Source: Taenia hydatigena
Lineage: Eukaryota; Platyhelminthes; Cestoda; Cyclophyllidea; Taeniidae
Assembly (NCBI GenBank): GCA_036345935.2
Contig: JADWOT020000005.1
Coordinates: 20,562,369 to 20,626,368, forward strand
Length of the DNA stretch: 64,000 bases
Direction of reading: 5' to 3'
Below are positions 62,767 through 64,000 of this stretch, in pieces. The notes under the pieces are model-generated. The model saw nothing but the letters and a program-made list of their open reading frames with translations. It made no database searches and was not told where the DNA came from. Within the stretch, counting starts at the first letter, position 1. The number at the start of each line of letters is the position of its first letter. The position numbers were made by a program, and so were the translations under genes.

Positions 62767-64000
62767 CAGTTAATCACATGATTGCATTAGAAAAGAAGCA
62801 CCAACAAAACAAAATGGAAAATATTAAATCAGATAGAAGCTATCGGCCCACCTTCACAATCTTTTCTAAAATCCTCTTCATCCCTAATTAAAATCCACTT
62901 CTCTTTTCCATTCTTTCCTCATTTATTGCTTAACTATGCGATGGCCTTGAAAAAAGTGAAATTATCTAGTTTCAGGGCCATTTATTATCATTAAACCAAT
63001 TGTAGGCACGGCTTTTCCTTACTCACTTACTCACCTTTAGCTCCCTTCCTTATAAAATGGGGCACTCACAAAGCAGAGGCACAGTTTCGTATGCTGCTGC
63101 GTTGGTGGGCAGAATTGCAATGGGGCCAGAAAATGGGAAGAAATGCACAATCAACTGTTTGAAGCTGGACACTACATTGGTCTAGACATTATTGCCACTA
63201 TTAACCTCACCTAAGTAAAAAACTTAAATCTATCAGGAGTGGAAAAGATATGCAATAAGGTGGTGAGGAAGTGATAACTCGAATAGTTCCTTTCTTCCTC
63301 TCTCAAAAGACTCAAGCTTCTCTACAACGAGAAAATGATGTAATTGGAAATCAATCAATCAATTAATCAATGAGTTGCTCCAGCGTGACCTTTAATACGA
63401 CCTCATGCCACTTTTTTAATTAATATCAAGAAGGTGACCGGTTCACGTCCTCCATTCAACGATGCTGCTTCAAGTGGAAGGGACTCACTGTTTGTTCAAA
63501 TTGGCATTGAATTAAGATGGATTTGGTAGTTGAAACTTCCTCTTTTACTGTTCCGTTGTGTTGTTGGCAAGACAGCCATATTTGCTGTCTCGTTTCTCGC
63601 TGCTAAAAGGATGGAGTCCAGTGTTGAAGGTCTGTCGACTTTCTCTTCAGCAAAACCTCTGAGAGGATGGAATGCATCAACGGTCTTCTCTATGATTAAG
63701 ATGACTGACATAGTCCAAATGTGGCTCAATGGAGGCACAGGCCTACATAGAATTGCATAATCAAAAAACTGGCAACAGTTTGTGGGTTACCGGCAGAATA
63801 GGCTGTGATAAGTGGGGCCTCTTTTCGGCATTCCTTGCGCTAACTAGACTTGGAGGGCATGAACCTGTAAACTGAGCGCACAGCCACACATCGGTTTGCC
63901 AGTCACCAGAAAACATGCAGTTTTCGACCTTACGCCTCTCGCTTTCCTTTCATCCGCTTTCATTTTTCGTTGTTGGTCCATTTCTATCGAAAAGGCGACC
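62767..64000. other. No gene recognised
   Basis: Small open frames exist on both strands near 63500-63760 that overlap each other and have no family features. Nothing else is supported to the end of the window. Confidence 0.35.

Overview
This window is nuclear genomic DNA of an animal. The most likely source is a parasitic flatworm, probably a cyclophyllidean (taeniid-like) tapeworm. Three observations support this. Conserved animal genes are broken into many small exons. Two of them carry very short introns of 29-43 nt, typical of flatworms. Dispersed ~186-bp TG...CA units with 5-bp target duplications look like solo LTRs of the small (TRIM-type) retroelements described in taeniids. The taxon is an inference. 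Most of the window is intron or intergenic sequence with simple repeats, and there is no operon structure.

Layout. 1-5.2 kb: a few exon-like open frames of unknown gene(s) and two solo-LTR copies. 5.2-10.8 kb (+): a complete S-adenosylmethionine decarboxylase gene (10 coding exons), the aminopropyl-donor step of polyamine synthesis. 10.9-11.6 kb (+): pieces of an unidentified gene. 13.0-13.6 kb (-): a Glu-rich open frame. 14.6-17.3 kb (-): a complete thioredoxin plus triple NDK-domain gene of the NME8/TXNDC3 family (11 coding exons), expected in cilia and sperm axonemes. 17.9-19.0 kb: three more LTR-like copies. 20.7-50.1 kb (+): an abLIM/UNC-115-like actin-binding gene of at least 14 exons with two LIM domains and a C-terminal villin headpiece. 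Its first exon was not found. Its largest intron holds two identical 646-bp repeats 3.64 kb apart. 52.3-56.0 kb, perhaps to 58.3 kb (+): exon-like pieces of an unidentified gene. 59.8-60.0 kb (-): an exon with the cysteine pattern of a C-terminal cystine knot. 62.0-62.8 kb (-): further exon-like frames.

The three recognised genes have independent roles (polyamine synthesis, axoneme, actin cytoskeleton), and nothing suggests they work as a unit. Exon junctions were placed by eye from GT/GC-AG signals, reading-phase continuity and remembered family alignments. Phases add up for all AdoMetDC and NME8-like exons and for the visible abLIM exons, which is strong internal support. Transcript data would be needed to confirm them.
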